The notes beneath the pieces were generated by a model that was not told the DNA's origin, ran no database searches, and saw only the letters and a program-made list of their open reading frames with translations. The position numbers and the translations under genes were made by a program. A DNA stretch of 64,000 nt from Flavobacterium ardleyense (lineage in GTDB: Bacteria > Bacteroidota > Bacteroidia > Flavobacteriales > Flavobacteriaceae): the NCBI RefSeq assembly GCF_033547075.1, contig NZ_CP137891.1, forward strand, positions 186,001 through 250,000, read 5' to 3'. The first letter of the stretch is position 1. Each line of letters starts with the position of its first letter. This document shows, piece by piece, positions 19,099 to 28,147 of the stretch.

Positions 19099-20319
19099 AT
19101 GAAACACGAAAAACTTGAAATTATAAATAAGCAAGGAGAAAAATTATTTGCGCAGATGGAACTTCCAGCCAATCAGCGCCCAAATTATTTCGCCATTTTT
19201 GCGCATTGTTTTACTTGCAACAGTAATTTTAAATCCATCCGAAATATTACACGGCAACTCACAGGATACGGTTTTGGTGTTTTAAGTTTTGATTTTACTG
19301 GCCTTGGAAAAAGTGAAGGTGAATTTGCTGATAGTCATTTCTCTGCCAATATTGAAGATTTAACTGCGGTTAATGATTTTCTTATTCAAAATTACAAAGC
19401 ACCTTCTCTAATAATTGGACATTCGCTTGGCGGTGCGGCGGCGATCGTTGCAGCGTCACAACTAGATAATATACAGGCCGTGGCAACAATTGGTGCTCCG
19501 GCAGATGTAAATCATGTTACCCAACTTTTTTCGCATCAGTTTGATGAAGTAGAAGCAAAAGGCGATGTACAAGTAAATATTGGTGGCGTACCTTTTAATA
19601 TAAATAAAAATTTTGTAGAAGATTTTGCAAAGATTAATTTATTGCATATTGTAAAAGAGTTACGCAAGCCAATTCTGATTATGCACACTCCCTTTGATAA
19701 GACTGTGGGAATCGAAAATGCCGAAAAATTATATAAAAATGCTATGCATCCAAAAAGTTTTATCAGCCTTGATCCTGCCGACCATCTCCTGACTAATGAA
19801 GTGGATAGCACTTATGCGGGCCTAATGATTGGCGCATGGGCACAAAGGTATTTTCCTAATAAAGAAAATGTTTTGCTCGACACACAGGATGAGCAGCTTG
19901 TAGGCCATTTGGATTTAGTACATGATAATTTCACCACTCAAATTCAAACCAAAAATCACAGCATGATTGCCGACGAACCGCTAAGTTTTAAAGGAGATGA
20001 TTTTGGTCCTTCTCCTTACGAATATGTGAGCGCGGGTCTTGCAGCTTGCACGGCGATGACCTTAAAAATGTATGCACAACGTAAAGAATGGGATTTGCAC
20101 GAGGTTTATGTATATATTTCACATTCAAAAAAACATGCGAGAGAGCTAGAGCTGAAGGTGGAGAAAACTGGCTTTCTTGATTTCATAGATATTAAACTAA
20201 AATTAATTGGAGATTTGGACGATTCCCAGCGAGAAAAACTCCTTCAAATTTCAGCTAAATGCCCGGTTCATAAAACCCTACAAAGTGAGGTATTTATGAG
20301 CACAACGCTTTCAGAATAA
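19099..20319 (+). CDS. Bifunctional alpha/beta hydrolase - OsmC family protein
   Basis: A 406-residue natural fusion. Residues 1-250 are an alpha/beta hydrolase with nucleophile elbow GHSLGG near 108-113, an acid in HTPFDKTVG and a catalytic His in PADHLL. Residues 270-406 are an OsmC-type peroxidase domain with its two reactive Cys in [14 protein letters not shown] and [10 protein letters not shown]. OsmC proteins reduce organic hydroperoxides with thiols, so the hydrolase may release or process a lipid peroxide. The same fusion exists in other Bacteroidetes and proteobacteria. Single gene, ending at a bidirectional terminator. Confidence 0.92.
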   Translation: MKHEKLEIINKQGEKLFAQMELPANQRPNYFAIFAHCFTCNSNFKSIRNITRQLTGYGFGVLSFDFTGLGKSEGEFADSHFSANIEDLTAVNDFLIQNYKAPSLIIGHSLGGAAAIVAASQLDNIQAVATIGAPADVNHVTQLFSHQFDEVEAKGDVQVNIGGVPFNINKNFVEDFAKINLLHIVKELRKPILIMHTPFDKTVGIENAEKLYKNAMHPKSFISLDPADHLLTNEVDSTYAGLMIGAWAQRYFPNKENVLLDTQDEQLVGHLDLVHDNFTTQIQTKNHSMIADEPLSFKGDDFGPSPYEYVSAGLAACTAMTLKMYAQRKEWDLHEVYVYISHSKKHARELELKVEKTGFLDFIDIKLKLIGDLDDSQREKLLQISAKCPVHKTLQSEVFMSTTLSE

Positions 20320-20353
20320 TCAATTTTAGACTTCAACCTTAAGAGTTATTATT

Positions 20354-20393
20354 TAAAAAAGACCCCATTTCATTTAGTTGAAATGGGGTTTTT
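20354..20393. terminator. Bidirectional terminator between hydrolase-OsmC and cysK
   Basis: An 11-bp perfect stem ACCCCATTTCA / TGAAATGGGGT, loop TTTAGT, with A6 before and T5 after, so it works in both directions for the converging genes. The 5' arm and loop start are the same as in the pnp terminator. Confidence 0.9.
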
Positions 20394-20400
20394 AAATGTA

Positions 20401-21309
20401 TTAAAACAATCCTTCTACCGAGAGATAACGTTCTCCGGTATCGTAATTAAATGTCAAGACTACCGCATCTTGGGGAATACTTTCGAGCTTTTTTGAAACT
20501 GCAGCCAATGAAGCTCCAGTAGAAATTCCCGCCAAGATTCCTTCTTTTCGAGCAATTTGACGTGCAAATTCATAAGCATCCTCTTTACTTACAGCGATAA
20601 CCTCATCAATAGCTTCGGCGTGATAATTTTCTGGGATAAAACCTGCCCCAATTCCTTGAATTTGATGAGGACCAGGATTTCCTCCAGCAAGCACCGGAGA
20701 TAATTCGGGTTCGACCGCGATTACTTTCAAGTTTGGAAATTTGGACTTCAATCCTTCGGCCACTCCCGTAATATGTCCACCCGTACCTACTCCTGTAATG
20801 ATATAATCTAAACCATTTGGAAAATCTGCCATAATTTCGGCAGCAGTCGCGGTTTTGTGAATTTCAATATTTGCAGGATTGTCAAACTGCTGTGGCGACC
20901 AAGCGTTAGGAATCTCTTTGACCATTTCAGCGGCTTTTTCGATTGCCCCTTTCATTCCCTTTTCTTTTGGGGTCAATTCGAACTTTGCACCGTAGATTTC
21001 CATCAATTTTCTTCTTTCGATGCTCATCGATTCTGGCATTACCAAAATCACATTATACCCTTTAACCGCCGCAACCAGCGACAAACCAATTCCAGTATTT
21101 CCAGAAGTAGGTTCAATTATTACACTATCAGGATTTAGTAATCCTTTTTTCTCTGCATCTTCGATCATTGCCAAAGCGATTCGATCCTTGATACTATTTC
21201 CAGGATTATTTCTCTCCAATTTAATCCAAACATTTCTATTTTCAAAAAGTCTGCTTAATTTAACCACTGGCGTATTTCCGATGGTTTCGAGTATATTGTT
21301 TGCTTTCAT
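20401..21309 (-). CDS. cysK: Cysteine synthase (O-acetylserine sulfhydrylase)
   Basis: A 302-residue PLP enzyme that makes cysteine from O-acetylserine and sulfide. The PLP lysine lies in [10 protein letters not shown] (about residues 35-44), the substrate loop is [11 protein letters not shown], the phosphate loop is [10 protein letters not shown] and the C-terminal motif is GISTGAS. CysK and CysM are hard to tell apart here: IKDR is CysM-like, the length and gene pairing fit CysK. It is 19 bp downstream of cysE, so the two steps of cysteine synthesis are made from one transcript. Confidence 0.93.
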   Translation of the reverse strand: MKANNILETIGNTPVVKLSRLFENRNVWIKLERNNPGNSIKDRIALAMIEDAEKKGLLNPDSVIIEPTSGNTGIGLSLVAAVKGYNVILVMPESMSIERRKLMEIYGAKFELTPKEKGMKGAIEKAAEMVKEIPNAWSPQQFDNPANIEIHKTATAAEIMADFPNGLDYIITGVGTGGHITGVAEGLKSKFPNLKVIAVEPELSPVLAGGNPGPHQIQGIGAGFIPENYHAEAIDEVIAVSKEDAYEFARQIARKEGILAGISTGASLAAVSKKLESIPQDAVVLTFNYDTGERYLSVEGLF

Positions 21310-21328
21310 AGTCTTGATTTTTTTTTAT

Positions 21329-22153
21329 TTATATAACAAAATTTATTGCTTCAGGAAATTTTTCCTTGTTTCTGATAGTTACTTCACTTTTATGATAAAC
21401 CAAGGATTTAGCCGGAATTGAGTTGGTAATCCAAACGTTTCCACCAATTACTGCGTCTTTTCCAATTACGGTTTTCCCTCCTAAAATAGTTGCATTGGCA
21501 TAAATAGTCACATTATCTTCTATTGTAGGATGTCTTTTAACTTCGGCCGCGTCTTTCTCTACTGTTAAAGCGCCTAGAGTTACACCTTGATAAACTTTTA
21601 CGTGCTCGCCAATTATTGCCGTCTCCCCTATTACGATTCCCGTCCCATGGTCTATCAGAAAATGCTCGCCAATGGTTGCGGATGGATGGATATCGATACC
21701 AGTTTTACTATGCGCATATTCTGACATCAATCTCGCAACAATTCTAGCTTTTTTATTCCATAATCTGTGAGCGATGCGATGCACGGTAATTGCATAAAAT
21801 CCAGGGTAGGCAATTAAAACTTCCTGTTTTGATTTTGCCGCTGGATCAAATTCGAATATTGCATCAAGGTCATTCGATAGCACCCGATGCAACTCCACAC
21901 AGTCAGCAAAGAAAGTTGAAGCAATTGCCGTTGCTTCTTCCTTAGTAAATTGTTCGGCCATTAATAATTGAATTAACAGTGCGTTTAATTCTTCCTCTTT
22001 CTGTTGAAAATAATGATAATCTTGATACTTTCTTTGGGTACAGAATAGCCATTCGGACATTTCGTTAAGCCAATATTTGATTTTCTTTCGGTTGAAAAAT
22101 AATTTTTTCTCAGAAAAATTAGCCTGGTAAATCTGTTTATTATTTGCAGTCAT
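21329..22153 (-). CDS. cysE: Serine O-acetyltransferase
   Basis: A 274-residue acetyltransferase that makes O-acetylserine for cysteine synthase. An N-terminal helical region (about 30-130) is followed by a left-handed beta-helix of hexapeptide repeats (SATIGEHFLIDHGTGIVIGE onward, with catalytic HGTGIVIGE and the H residue in HPTIEDNV). It is the first gene of cysE-cysK. A hairpin terminator followed by a U run ends 28 bp before its ATG, inside the leader, which points to transcription attenuation. Confidence 0.93.
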   Translation of the reverse strand: MTANNKQIYQANFSEKKLFFNRKKIKYWLNEMSEWLFCTQRKYQDYHYFQQKEEELNALLIQLLMAEQFTKEEATAIASTFFADCVELHRVLSNDLDAIFEFDPAAKSKQEVLIAYPGFYAITVHRIAHRLWNKKARIVARLMSEYAHSKTGIDIHPSATIGEHFLIDHGTGIVIGETAIIGEHVKVYQGVTLGALTVEKDAAEVKRHPTIEDNVTIYANATILGGKTVIGKDAVIGGNVWITNSIPAKSLVYHKSEVTIRNKEKFPEAINFVI

Positions 22154-22181
22154 TAAATGTAATTTCTAATGTATTAAAAAC

Positions 22182-22285
22182 AAAAAACTCCCCATAAAAT
22201 TGGAGAGCTTCACTATGTTGGAAAATTTATCAATACCTACAATAGCCCATAACTCTCTCGCTTAGAGCAAGTGCAGCATAGAATA
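22182..22285 (-). promoter_or_regulatory. Candidate transcription attenuator in the cysE leader
   Basis: Reading the minus strand, the leader holds a small hairpin (CTCT-aagcg-AGAG; + positions 22255-22267), a GAGAGAG segment (22253-22259), and a terminator CTCTCC / GGGGAG followed by TTTTTT (22182-22207). GAGAG can pair with the CTCTC of the terminator's 5' arm, so an antiterminator form is possible. A five-codon frame M-L-H-L-L (22262-22279) precedes it. There is no match to SAM-I or another riboswitch I know. A near -7 element TATCTTTA lies at 22284-22291. Confidence 0.55.
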
Positions 22286-22473
22286 AAGATAGATTTTGTA
22301 AATGACATTTTTGATTTTATAAAGTACAAATTTCAGAAATTTAGAAAGGTTGTGCAAAACATTAATGAACACTTTAACTAAATCAACTAAAAAAAATAAA
22401 TAGTTCTAGAGACAACGCAACCTTTTCCCTTTTCTAATACTATAGAATATACAACCTCAAATAATATTTTATC

Positions 22474-23742
22474 ATGAAAAACCTATCTCAATTTATATGC
22501 GCATTTATGCTCTTAGCTTTAAGCAGCTGCTCGAGCGATTGGAATAATAATGAACCGGTTGGCTTGGATAGAACTCTAATTGCTCAAGGTTCACCGCTGT
22601 TTGAACTAATTCAGAAAGTTACTGTAGACGGAAATGATCCAATGGCTGAAATTGTTTGTATTGATTTTATCTATCCTTTTACTTTATTGATATACAATGA
22701 AAATTTAGAAGTTACGGGCACACACTCTTTAGGTGGTGATGATGAGTTTAGCGCATTTCTAGGAGCATTAAGTCCGGGGCAAGCAATTAGCATTAGCTAT
22801 CCTATAAGTACAACTTTGGCGGATGGTACAGAATTTATTGTAAATAATAATGATGAACTTAAAATCGCAATTGATAGCTGTGCTAGAGAAGACTTAATAA
22901 GTATTTGTAGCGGATTGTTTGGTGGAGATCCTGCCTGTGTGTGGCAAGTTCCATTTTCTTTAAATGGCGATAATTCGTATTCTAGCGGAGTATTTTCGGC
23001 AAATATGGACGGAACAATACAATTCCATTACAATGGTCAAAACTATATCGGAACTTGGACTTTCCTTTTTGTGAATGACGAATTTCAAATGAATATAAAT
23101 CTTGAAGGAAATTCAGCAGTTGCACAATATTGGAACTTTAGTAGCAGAGTCGAAATGACCGAAACTAAGATTACTATCATTAATGGATCATCAAATATTA
23201 TTCTGCAAAAGAAATGCGAGCAAACCGAAACCTTTGCAATTGGCGCGCAAGGTTCTGGCGGAGGAATCGTATTTTATGACAAAGGATCTTACAGCAATGG
23301 TTGGAGATATATGGAAGCTTCGATTATAGATCTAACAATTTCTGAATGGGGATGCTCTAGCGCAGCAACATCATCAACTAGTTCGGAGATTGGAAAAGGT
23401 TTTTACAACTCAGTTCAAGTAGTAAATTACCATAACAGCTTGGCCAATTATTACACAAATCCTGCAGTTTGCAACGCACTAAATGATGGAACAGTAATTT
23501 CAAAAACAGCATTACTCTATAATTCTAAAGATTGGTTTTTACCTTCAGAGCAGGAGCTGCTTTTAATTTATCAAAACTTATATTCGCAAAACTTCGGAAA
23601 TATTAATCCAGCTATATATTGGAGCAGTACAGAAGTTGATGCTTCAACTGTAAAAGGAATTAATTTCGAAAATGAACAGGTGATTATCATTGCCAAGAAT
23701 CCGCCGACCGATATTAGCGCAAGAGCAGTTCGATATTTTTAA
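22474..23742 (+). CDS. Secreted lipoprotein with C-terminal DUF1566-like domain
   Basis: A 422-residue lipoprotein; signal peptide with lipobox LALSSC (Cys19). The middle is an all-beta region containing CAREDLISICSGLFGGDPACVWQ. The last ~165 residues are DUF1566/FISUMP-like: IGAQGSGGGIVFYD, WFLPSEQELLLIY and YWSSTE. Such domains resemble formylglycine/lectin-type folds and are common on exported surface proteins. It begins a three-gene plus-strand set with an ECF sigma factor (38 bp later) and a trans-envelope anti-sigma-like protein. Function unknown. Confidence 0.8.
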   Translation: MKNLSQFICAFMLLALSSCSSDWNNNEPVGLDRTLIAQGSPLFELIQKVTVDGNDPMAEIVCIDFIYPFTLLIYNENLEVTGTHSLGGDDEFSAFLGALSPGQAISISYPISTTLADGTEFIVNNNDELKIAIDSCAREDLISICSGLFGGDPACVWQVPFSLNGDNSYSSGVFSANMDGTIQFHYNGQNYIGTWTFLFVNDEFQMNINLEGNSAVAQYWNFSSRVEMTETKITIINGSSNIILQKKCEQTETFAIGAQGSGGGIVFYDKGSYSNGWRYMEASIIDLTISEWGCSSAATSSTSSEIGKGFYNSVQVVNYHNSLANYYTNPAVCNALNDGTVISKTALLYNSKDWFLPSEQELLLIYQNLYSQNFGNINPAIYWSSTEVDASTVKGINFENEQVIIIAKNPPTDISARAVRYF

Positions 23743-23780
23743 TTTTTATAGCTAGATTTAACCCTTACAATATTCTTCTT

Positions 23781-24332
23781 TTGAATTTAGAAAAAATCAT
23801 AAAAGGCTGCATTAATCACAAAAGGCAGGCGCAAGAAGAGCTGTACAATTTGTACAAGGACAGTCTTTTTGCGCTAAGCTTAAAATATTGCTGCAACGAA
23901 GCGGAGGCTGAAGATAATTTGCACAATGCCTTTATCGAAATATTTACCAATATCGAAAAGTTCAACAGTACTGGTTCATTTGAAGGTTGGATGAAGCGCA
24001 TTACTATCAACAAAGCAATCAACAGCTATAAAAAGCAATTCAATCTAGTCGCACTAAAAGACGATTATCAAAATACTGAAATTGACGAAAGTGAGATGAA
24101 TCTGCCGCTAGATCAGATTTTGAAAATGGTGCAAGAATTGCCAAATCAATATCGACTGGTTTTCTCGCTCTACGAACTCGATGATTACTCGCATAGGGAG
24201 ATTTCGGTAATGCTGGAGATTTCCGAAAGTGCATCAAAATCAAATCTACATCGAGCAAAGTGCATTTTGAAAACCAAAATTATCGCCGCCAATTCGTCTC
24301 ATACCAAATACAGCATTAGCAATGGAAAATAA
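23781..24332 (+). CDS. RNA polymerase ECF-type sigma factor (TTG start)
   Basis: A 183-residue sigma-70 family factor with region 2 (about 15-85; HNAFIEIFTNIEKFNSTGSFEGW) and region 4 with a helix-turn-helix (about 125-175; SHREISVMLEISESASKS). The start used is TTG at 23781: it is the only start-like codon that gives the standard N-terminus (LEKIIKGCINHKRQAQEELY), and no ATG lies in range. The stop overlaps the next gene by 11 bp, coupling it to a membrane protein that looks like its anti-sigma factor. Confidence 0.88.
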   Translation: MNLEKIIKGCINHKRQAQEELYNLYKDSLFALSLKYCCNEAEAEDNLHNAFIEIFTNIEKFNSTGSFEGWMKRITINKAINSYKKQFNLVALKDDYQNTEIDESEMNLPLDQILKMVQELPNQYRLVFSLYELDDYSHREISVMLEISESASKSNLHRAKCILKTKIIAANSSHTKYSISNGK

Positions 24333-25977
24333 AAAAGACCTAGGGAAACTGTTTAAAGCAAAGCTTGATGGTTTGGAAAAATCTCCAAACGAAAATCTTT
24401 GGGCGGCGATAAACGAAGAACTTCAAGATAAGAAAAAGAAGCGACGAGTTATTCCTTTCTATTTCTATTATGCCGGTGTTGCATTACTTCTATTATTTAT
24501 TGGTTTTGCAACAAAGTCGTTTTGGATGCCTGCGTTTCAAAATTTCAATAGTATAGAAAATAGTTCAACTTTAAATGATAGAAATTCGAATGCAGTGGAC
24601 GGAGATGAGCAAAATGAGATTGTAAATCAAAAATCAATTTCTACTACAAAGGATGGCAGTTCAGCTGATATTGAAAGCGGAATAAATTCTGATAATGCAG
24701 ACATATCAGGGGAAAGTTCTGAAGTTTCGTCGAATAATGAATCAGAAAATGGTATTCAAAATTCTTCGAGTACTAACAACCAAAAAAGTTCTGGAAAGAC
24801 TACAAATGCTAATTCTAAAGGAAATGCCGAAAATACTTTAAAATCTAATTCAGAAGCAACAGTAAAAAGTAATTCTAATTATAGTTCTACTGAAAAGAAA
24901 AATAAAACGACAACTTCGACTAAAAACGACAATTCCGTTGCGGGTTCTATTACTGGAAACAATAACAATATAGATAAGAAAAAGAATTCAACTAATAAGT
25001 CGACCGGAACTAATAATACTGTTTCAGCTAATCAAAACCACTTGCATAATCAAACAATAGCTAAAACTGAAGGTAATGCTAGCAATGATTCATCCATAAC
25101 CAAATATTCTAAAAATTCCGATGCTTCAGAATCTGACCAAGAAACTATCGCAAATTTCAACCGAACCAAAATCGAAGTTCCCACAGAAATCGATAGCCTC
25201 AAAATTGACAGTATCGCAATCAAGCGCAAAGCCAAAAAGGAACTTCGTGTTGCTGCTCAAAAGAAATTAGATTCAATCGAAGCTGCGAAACCAAAGTATT
25301 ATCTGTTTGTACACGCCGACATTTCAGCTTTTAATCATTTCGGAAAACAATCTTTTATTGATCCACGACTTGATACTTATGAAACAACTACAGAGTTGCA
25401 GTACAACTATGGAATTTATTTTGGCTTTATCGCGAGCGAAAAACTGAATATCCGAATTGGTCTTAGTAAATCCGCTTTGAGCTTAACTACCAAAAATGTT
25501 CCGCTGATTTCTCAAAATCCAAACAACGCGATTTCTGGGTATTTCTCAAATGTAAATTACAATACAGCTCTAAGCAACGAGCAACTTGCTGAATATTTAG
25601 GTGCTTCGGATGTGACATTAGCGCAGAATATCCGCTTTGTCGAAATTCCGCTAGAAGCAAAATATAAGGTTTATGACGGAACAATTGGGATAGAAGCAAT
25701 CGGCGGAATCAGCACTTTATTTTTAAGTAAAAATGAAGTAAAAGCTGAGGCAAATAATAAGTTTCTCTATTTAGGAAAAGTCAATAACGGCCTACAAGCC
25801 AGTGCTTCGCTGAATCTTGGTGCAGGACTTAGTTATAAAATTGGAAAAAATCTACAACTGAATGTCGAACCAATGTTCAAATATTATTTCCGCTCATTCG
25901 AAGTGACAAACAAACCATATTCTCTAAATTTTCAAGTGGGGTTGCAAATAAATTTTAGTGAGTTGTTTAAAAAATAA
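24322..25977 (+). CDS. Trans-envelope anti-sigma-like protein with C-terminal outer-membrane beta-barrel
   Basis: A 551-residue protein in four parts. Residues 1-42 are cytosolic and charged (LGKLFKAKLDGLEKSP, typical of Bacteroidetes anti-sigma N-termini). Residues 46-66 form one membrane helix. Residues 75-280 are a very Asn/Ser/Lys/Thr-rich low-complexity linker. Residues 285-322 look helical with DSLKID and DSIEAAK motifs, and 325-551 read as alternating strands of an outer-membrane barrel ending LQINFSELFKK. The N-terminus could hold the sigma factor while the barrel sits in the outer membrane. It overlaps the sigma gene by 11 bp. The role is inferred. Confidence 0.78.
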   Translation: MENKKDLGKLFKAKLDGLEKSPNENLWAAINEELQDKKKKRRVIPFYFYYAGVALLLLFIGFATKSFWMPAFQNFNSIENSSTLNDRNSNAVDGDEQNEIVNQKSISTTKDGSSADIESGINSDNADISGESSEVSSNNESENGIQNSSSTNNQKSSGKTTNANSKGNAENTLKSNSEATVKSNSNYSSTEKKNKTTTSTKNDNSVAGSITGNNNNIDKKKNSTNKSTGTNNTVSANQNHLHNQTIAKTEGNASNDSSITKYSKNSDASESDQETIANFNRTKIEVPTEIDSLKIDSIAIKRKAKKELRVAAQKKLDSIEAAKPKYYLFVHADISAFNHFGKQSFIDPRLDTYETTTELQYNYGIYFGFIASEKLNIRIGLSKSALSLTTKNVPLISQNPNNAISGYFSNVNYNTALSNEQLAEYLGASDVTLAQNIRFVEIPLEAKYKVYDGTIGIEAIGGISTLFLSKNEVKAEANNKFLYLGKVNNGLQASASLNLGAGLSYKIGKNLQLNVEPMFKYYFRSFEVTNKPYSLNFQVGLQINFSELFKK

Positions 25978-26013
25978 ATAGTTTTTTGAGAGTAGTTATT
26001 TCTAAATTTATTT

Positions 26014-26056
26014 ACTAAAAAAAGCCTTTACAAAAATTCGTAAAGGCTTTATATTT
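26014..26056. terminator. Bidirectional terminator
   Basis: Perfect 11-bp stem AAAGCCTTTAC / GTAAAGGCTTT with an 8-nt loop. On the minus strand it is followed by seven T, on the plus strand by TTTATATTTTT; it serves the convergent genes on both sides. Confidence 0.88.
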
Positions 26057-26075
26057 TTAAAATATCGCTGTAATA

Positions 26076-26741
26076 CTATTCCTCAACTTCCTCTGCAATC
26101 AATACTTCTCCTTCATAATCTCCAGTAGGTAAATCATCTCTATTGATCCAATAATCCGAAGTCAGTAACTCGAAATTTTTATTATCTGACGAATTCAACT
26201 GCCAAATAATTGATTCCGCATCTGGAAATCTAGTTTCGGTAGTCATCGGCTCTTCAAACAAACGCACAATAATATTGCTTGGTGACAATGCCGAATTCAA
26301 CGCTTTTAGCATGAATTCTTTTGTAACATTTTCTTGCGCTTCGTCAATCTCAATCAAAATTCTAGTAGCTTTTGTATTGAGGAAAGTTCCATTATACGCG
26401 TGAAATAAAAGTTGGTTAATGCTGTATAGCGGGTAATGCAGATGAATTTCCGGGTACTCCTCAGAGATTTTATCTAGCAACATATCATTTGATAGTTGGT
26501 CGATCTGTCCTTCGTTTAGATCGTCGGAAAATTTGTAGGTTAAGACAATTTTAGCCGCTTCGTTCGCTTCCTCATCACTTATCGCCATAAACAGCATTTC
26601 GCGTAGATTTTCTGGCTTGATAGTTTCGGCATCAGGGAAGTTGAACAGCTTTAGCAATTCAATATAATCCTGATTTGTCCAGTAATTTGGGACCTCTTCT
26701 AATGTTTCAATATTGGTAACGCTGAATTTAAATTTGGTCAT
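26076..26741 (-). CDS. Hypothetical acidic protein
   Basis: A 221-residue soluble protein rich in Glu and Asp, without signal peptide, membrane helix or Cys-based motif. It starts MTKFKFSVTNIETLEEVPNY and ends in an acidic tail (VLIAEEVEE). Secondary structure reads as mixed alpha/beta. It is monocistronic, with a clear terminator, and lies upstream of and divergent from rpoD. I do not recognise the family and do not assign a function. Confidence 0.7.
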   Translation of the reverse strand: MTKFKFSVTNIETLEEVPNYWTNQDYIELLKLFNFPDAETIKPENLREMLFMAISDEEANEAAKIVLTYKFSDDLNEGQIDQLSNDMLLDKISEEYPEIHLHYPLYSINQLLFHAYNGTFLNTKATRILIEIDEAQENVTKEFMLKALNSALSPSNIIVRLFEEPMTTETRFPDAESIIWQLNSSDNKNFELLTSDYWINRDDLPTGDYEGEVLIAEEVEE

Positions 26742-27018
26742 TTTATTTTTCTTTTAGTGTTTTTCAAAAAAGTTATTGTCGAATTTACAAAATCTCAACG
26801 GCGCATACACGACATTTACCATAGAATTAAGGAAATTTCTATGTAACCTAGAATAAATTTAGCGCAAGCGAAAAAACACTATAACTTGATTTTCAACTAC
26901 TTACAAAATTATTTTAAATAATTCGCACAATTATCAAAAAACTTTTCAATAAATTGTAACTTTTTCAGCCCTTCGCACGTATAACTATTTGTACACTTAA
27001 AGAAGTACAGCACCTTTT
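26742..27018. other. Divergent intergenic region upstream of rpoD
   Basis: About 277 bp, A+T-rich, between a minus-strand hypothetical gene and rpoD. It must hold the rpoD promoter; a TATTTG run close to the ATG is only a partial -7 match. No hairpin or repeat stands out. Confidence 0.45.
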
Positions 27019-27882
27019 ATGAGACAACTTAAAATTACCAAGCAGGTTACCAATCGTGAAACTGCTTCCCTAGACAAGTATTTACAAGAAATTGGAAAAG
27101 TTGACCTTATTACCGCAGATGAAGAGGTAGAATTAGCACAGAAAATTAAAGCCGGAGATCAAAGAGCATTAGAGAAATTGACTAAAGCCAATCTTCGTTT
27201 TGTGGTTTCTGTAGCAAAACAGTATCAAAATCAGGGACTGACACTACCCGATCTTATCAACGAAGGTAATTTAGGACTTATCAAAGCGGCGCAACGTTTT
27301 GACGAAACAAGAGGATTTAAATTTATTTCCTACGCCGTTTGGTGGATTCGTCAATCAATTTTGCAAGCCCTTGCAGAGCAGTCGCGTATTGTGCGTTTGC
27401 CTCTTAATAAAATTGGATCGATCAACAAAATTAATAAAATGTACGCCTTATTGGAGCAGTCAAATGAGCGTCCACCTTCTGCAGAAGAAATTGCAAAAGA
27501 GCTGGATATGACTGTGAATGATGTTAAGGAAAGTATGAAAAACTCAGGTCGCCACCTATCAATGGATGCGCCGCTTGTGGAAGGTGAAGATTCAAATCTT
27601 TATGACGTTTTACGTTCTGGAGAGTCGCCAAATCCTGACAGAGAGCTTATTCAAGAGTCTTTGCGTACAGAAATTGAGCGTTCTTTAGAAACTTTGACTC
27701 CTCGTGAGGCAGATGTTGTAAGACTTTACTTCGGTTTGGGAGATCAACATCCGATGACTTTGGAAGAAATTGGTGAAACATTCGATCTTACAAGAGAGCG
27801 TGTTCGTCAGATTAAAGAGAAAGCAATTCGCAGATTGAAACATACTTCAAGAAGTAAAATCTTGAAAACTTATTTAGGATAA
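27019..27882 (+). CDS. rpoD: Primary sigma factor RpoD (Bacteroidetes type)
   Basis: A 287-residue housekeeping sigma factor. It has region 1.2 ([16 protein letters not shown]), the core 2.1-2.4 ([31 protein letters not shown] and [15 protein letters not shown]), region 3, and 4.1-4.2 with helix-turn-helix [24 protein letters not shown]. Region 1.1 is absent, as in all Bacteroidetes primary sigmas. This class reads the -33/-7 TAnnTTTG promoters seen throughout the window. Single gene with a strong terminator. Confidence 0.97.
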   Translation: MRQLKITKQVTNRETASLDKYLQEIGKVDLITADEEVELAQKIKAGDQRALEKLTKANLRFVVSVAKQYQNQGLTLPDLINEGNLGLIKAAQRFDETRGFKFISYAVWWIRQSILQALAEQSRIVRLPLNKIGSINKINKMYALLEQSNERPPSAEEIAKELDMTVNDVKESMKNSGRHLSMDAPLVEGEDSNLYDVLRSGESPNPDRELIQESLRTEIERSLETLTPREADVVRLYFGLGDQHPMTLEEIGETFDLTRERVRQIKEKAIRRLKHTSRSKILKTYLG

Positions 27883-27901
27883 TCTTCCTATTTGAAATTG
27901 A

Positions 27902-27928
27902 AAACTCCGATTTATTCGGAGTTTTTTT
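27902..27928 (+). terminator. Rho-independent terminator after rpoD
   Basis: A 9-bp stem AAACTCCGA / TCGGAGTTT with a 5-nt loop, then a run of seven T. Confidence 0.92.
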
Positions 27929-27950
27929 GTTTTAAGACGTTTTAGTTTTT

Positions 27951-28052
27951 TTTGGGCGTGTCCCTTTGGGCCGGGCTTTCCGTTCCCAATCTTTGTTGTA
28001 GCTTTTGCTCCGCAAAGCCACAACAAAGGATTTCCACTACAATCCCTCACGC
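27951..28052 (+). repeat. Dispersed palindromic repeat, copy A
   Basis: A long form of the four-copy family in this window. It opens with TTTGGGCGTGTCCCTTTGGG, then GGGCTTTCC, a central hairpin (15-bp arms at 27991-28005 and 28014-28028 with one A-C mismatch), AAAGGAT and finally TCCCTCACGC. The outer GCGTG and CACGC can pair. It has no coding potential and lies between the rpoD terminator and the rpe promoter. Confidence 0.75.
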
Positions 28053-28109
28053 AGACCTTGGTAGAATTTCAGCACTAATCTTCGATAGAAAATAAACCTA
28101 AGAATAAAC

Positions 28110-28117
28110 TATCTTTG
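28110..28117 (+). promoter_or_regulatory. -7 promoter element for rpe
   Basis: TATCTTTG, exact TAnnTTTG, 31 nt before the ATG at 28148. The in-frame TTG at 28115 lies inside this element and so cannot be the start codon of its own transcript, which decides the rpe start. Confidence 0.65.
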
Positions 28118-28147
28118 CAAAAGCAAAAAAACACAACACAACCTACA

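Noticed and set aside
22154..22345. SAM or other known riboswitch upstream of cysE
   Set aside because: The leader lacks the conserved SAM-I blocks (GGCCC, GCAACC) and other aptamer cores I know; only the attenuator-like pairings remain.
28115..28147. TTG start giving an 11-residue longer Rpe
   Set aside because: The TTG lies inside the -7 element TATCTTTG, so it would not be transcribed.
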